The position numbers and the translations under genes were made by a program. This document shows positions 15,536-17,102 of a stretch of 17,102 nt of DNA, piece by piece. Position 1 is the first letter of the stretch, and every line of letters begins with the position of its first letter. The stretch comes from Rhodobiaceae bacterium (GTDB lineage: Bacteria > Pseudomonadota > Alphaproteobacteria > Parvibaculales > Parvibaculaceae), in contig NVSO02000032.1 of NCBI GenBank assembly GCA_002401305.2, forward strand, positions 1 through 17,102. Direction: 5' to 3'. The notes beneath the pieces are model-generated. The model ran no database searches and was not told the origin of the DNA. It saw only the letters and a program-made list of their open reading frames with translations.

Positions 15536-16024
15536 CTAAACCCGCGTTTTGATAGCCTCAAAAATCTCATCGGCGGAGGCCCAAAGCGGTTCCATCTTAA
15601 ACGTGATCGAACCCGGCTTTGGCTGGCTCCAAATCTTAAACATGTATTTCCGCCAAACAGTCTTCTGTGCCAAAGGTTCAAGCACGTTGGTCAAGGGCCC
15701 TGTCAGTGTCAAATGGATTTCTGCATTGCGAATAGAACGGATGGCTTTGTCTATCATCTCCGCATCCGAAATCACCGCCCACGGCAGAACGCCAAGACCG
15801 TCGATAAAGAGCCCGTGTTCAGTAATCACAAGGGCGGGACGCTTCATGACTTTGGGCAGGTAATAAAGCACGATCCCAAGGCAAAAGAGTGAGCCGAGCA
15901 ACATGCCCACATGCCACCACGCCACGGCCAAAGACAGTATGAAGGCCGAAACCAACGCGCCGCCGTAAACAGCCATCTCGCCGCCCTTAGGGTCAAACCG
16001 TACTGCCAAAGCTTGCTGCGTCAT
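15536..16024 (-). CDS. Small membrane protein with two helices and a PH-like domain
   Basis: The 162-residue protein has a short cytosolic N-terminus and two hydrophobic helices (about 18-37 and 39-57) joined by a very short turn. A soluble domain of ~100 residues follows. The start of that domain, RPALVITEHGLFIDGLGVLPWAVIS (62-86), has the strand-turn-strand pattern of bacterial PH-like membrane proteins, such as the STM3941-type family. The function of that family is not known to me. AAGGA (about 7-12 bp before the ATG, in AAGGATATCTC) is a good ribosome-binding site. It lies 33 bp downstream of aroC on the same strand, so it is probably its operon partner, though a link to aromatic synthesis is not implied. 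Family resemblance is by eye only. Confidence 0.75.
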   Translation of the reverse strand: MTQQALAVRFDPKGGEMAVYGGALVSAFILSLAVAWWHVGMLLGSLFCLGIVLYYLPKVMKRPALVITEHGLFIDGLGVLPWAVISDAEMIDKAIRSIRNAEIHLTLTGPLTNVLEPLAQKTVWRKYMFKIWSQPKPGSITFKMEPLWASADEIFEAIKTRV

Positions 16025-16057
16025 GAGATATCCTTTTAGGCGAGTGGAAAAAGTGGA

Positions 16058-17102
16058 TTAGCCGACTTGGCCGCGATGGCGCAAAAACTGATCGGCCAGA
16101 ACGCAGGCCATCATCGCTTCACCAACAGGCACCGCGCGAATACCCACGCAAGGGTCGTGACGGCCTTTGGTGATCACATCAGCATCTTCCCCTTGGCGCG
16201 TCACGGTTTTGCGCGGCGTCAAAATAGAAGAGGTTGGCTTGACGGCAAAGCGGACAACAACGTCTTGTCCGCTGGAAATGCCGCCTAACACGCCGCCAGA
16301 ATTATTGGAGGTGAAGTGGGGCTTGCCATCGACCATGCGCATTTCGTCTGCATTTGCTTCGCCGGTAAGCGAAGCGGCGTCAAATCCATTGCCAATTTCA
16401 ACGCCTTTGACTGCATTGATACTCATCATCGCGGCTGCCAATTCCGTGTCGAGCTTGCCATAAATGGGTGCGCCCCAGCCTGCCGGTACGCCCTGAGCAA
16501 CAATTTCAATCACAGCGCCACATGAAGAGCCCGCCTTGCGCACGCCGTCCAAATAGGTTTCCCATTGTACAGCGGCTTCACGGTCCGGACACCAAAAGTC
16601 ATTTTCGCCGCACGCATCCCAGTCCCAATTGTCTCGGTTGATTTTGTGTGGACCCACTTGCACCAACGCCCCGCGAATGGTGACGCCTTCAACAACCTTG
16701 CGCGCCAAGGCACCAGCGGCAACGCGTGCAGCCGTTTCGCGGGCAGACTGACGCCCGCCGCCGCGATAGTCGCGAATGCCGTATTTAGCATCATAAGAAA
16801 AGTCGGCATGGGCGGGACGGAATTTGTCTTTGATATCGCCGTAATCTTTGGACCGTTGGTCCACATTTTCAATCATCAACGAAATCGGTGTGCCCGTTGT
16901 CCGCAGGCCGCCCGTATCCTCATCTTCAAAAACGCCAGACAGAATACGCACCTGATCAGGCTCGCGTCGCTGGGTGGTGAAACGGTTTTGGCCCGGACGG
17001 CGCTTGTCCATAAACACCTGAATTTCTTCTTCGGTGATCGCAATGCGTGGGGGCATGCCATCCACGATACAGCCCAAAGCAGGCCCGTGGGATTCACCCC
17101 AA
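16058..17102 (-). CDS. aroC: Chorismate synthase (5' partial)
   Basis: The enzyme converts 5-enolpyruvylshikimate 3-phosphate to chorismate, the last common step to aromatic amino acids, folate and quinones, using reduced FMN. The window holds 347 residues and lacks about the first 14; the frame is open to the window edge, where WGESHG (17101-17084) gives the family's first signature. The TTG at 17077 is an internal leucine (PALGCIVDG), not a start. Other visible signatures are [88 protein letters not shown] and the end [18 protein letters not shown]. Nothing is missing or altered. It is probably the first gene of a pair with the small membrane protein 33 bp downstream. Confidence 0.97.
   Translation of the reverse strand, partial: WGESHGPALGCIVDGMPPRIAITEEEIQVFMDKRRPGQNRFTTQRREPDQVRILSGVFEDEDTGGLRTTGTPISLMIENVDQRSKDYGDIKDKFRPAHADFSYDAKYGIRDYRGGGRQSARETAARVAAGALARKVVEGVTIRGALVQVGPHKINRDNWDWDACGENDFWCPDREAAVQWETYLDGVRKAGSSCGAVIEIVAQGVPAGWGAPIYGKLDTELAAAMMSINAVKGVEIGNGFDAASLTGEANADEMRMVDGKPHFTSNNSGGVLGGISSGQDVVVRFAVKPTSSILTPRKTVTRQGEDADVITKGRHDPCVGIRAVPVGEAMMACVLADQFLRHRGQVG

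Noticed and set aside
17077..17077. TTG at 17077 as the aroC start
   Set aside because: The frame continues upstream with WGESHGPA, the conserved chorismate synthase N-terminal signature, so the gene is cut by the window edge.

Overview
The window is a stretch of ordinary-looking bacterial chromosome of moderately high GC (judged by eye), most likely from an alphaproteobacterium. The reasons are the protein sequences, the xseB-ispA-dxs-tlyA gene order, a long DmdC/FadE-type acyl-CoA dehydrogenase, and a palindromic intergenic repeat of a type common in that class. The genus cannot be fixed from the sequence alone. I see no phage, insertion sequence, CRISPR array, rRNA or tRNA, and no broken genes. 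Two genes are cut by the window ends.

Left part (1-5078). The C-terminal end of a CorC/HlyC-type protein (+) converges on a two-gene minus-strand operon: a class-C beta-lactamase-like serine hydrolase, then an FAD-linked 2-hydroxyacid dehydrogenase, joined by an ATGA overlap. A two-domain VOC (glyoxalase-fold) protein runs divergently from the hydrolase across a 66-bp gap. It meets, tail to tail, a Sua5-type threonylcarbamoyl-AMP synthase (tRNA t6A modification) on the minus strand.

Middle (5079-8494). A 394-bp divergent intergenic region holds two abutting perfect palindromes. Next is a 596-residue acyl-CoA dehydrogenase, followed by a dyad, a promoter-like sequence and a strong rho-independent terminator. 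A metallo-beta-lactamase-fold hydrolase with a winged-helix tail follows.

Right part (8606-15312), all on the plus strand. xseB (exonuclease VII small subunit), ispA (farnesyl diphosphate synthase) and dxs (first enzyme of the MEP pathway) form the isoprenoid-precursor block. tlyA (rRNA 2'-O-methyltransferase), an RlmD/TrmA-family 5-methyluridine methyltransferase that overlaps it, and a UbiE-like methyltransferase with a long unassigned N-terminal region follow closely. A REP-like inverted pair separates this run from a minus-strand pair: chorismate synthase (aroC, cut at its 5' end) and a small two-helix membrane protein.

I do not see a clearly new multi-gene system. The best leads are non-coding (the palindromes at 5232-5263, the dyad/promoter/terminator cluster at 7281-7346 and the inverted REP-like pair at 15338-15483), together with the unassigned N-terminal half of the methyltransferase at 14227-15312.
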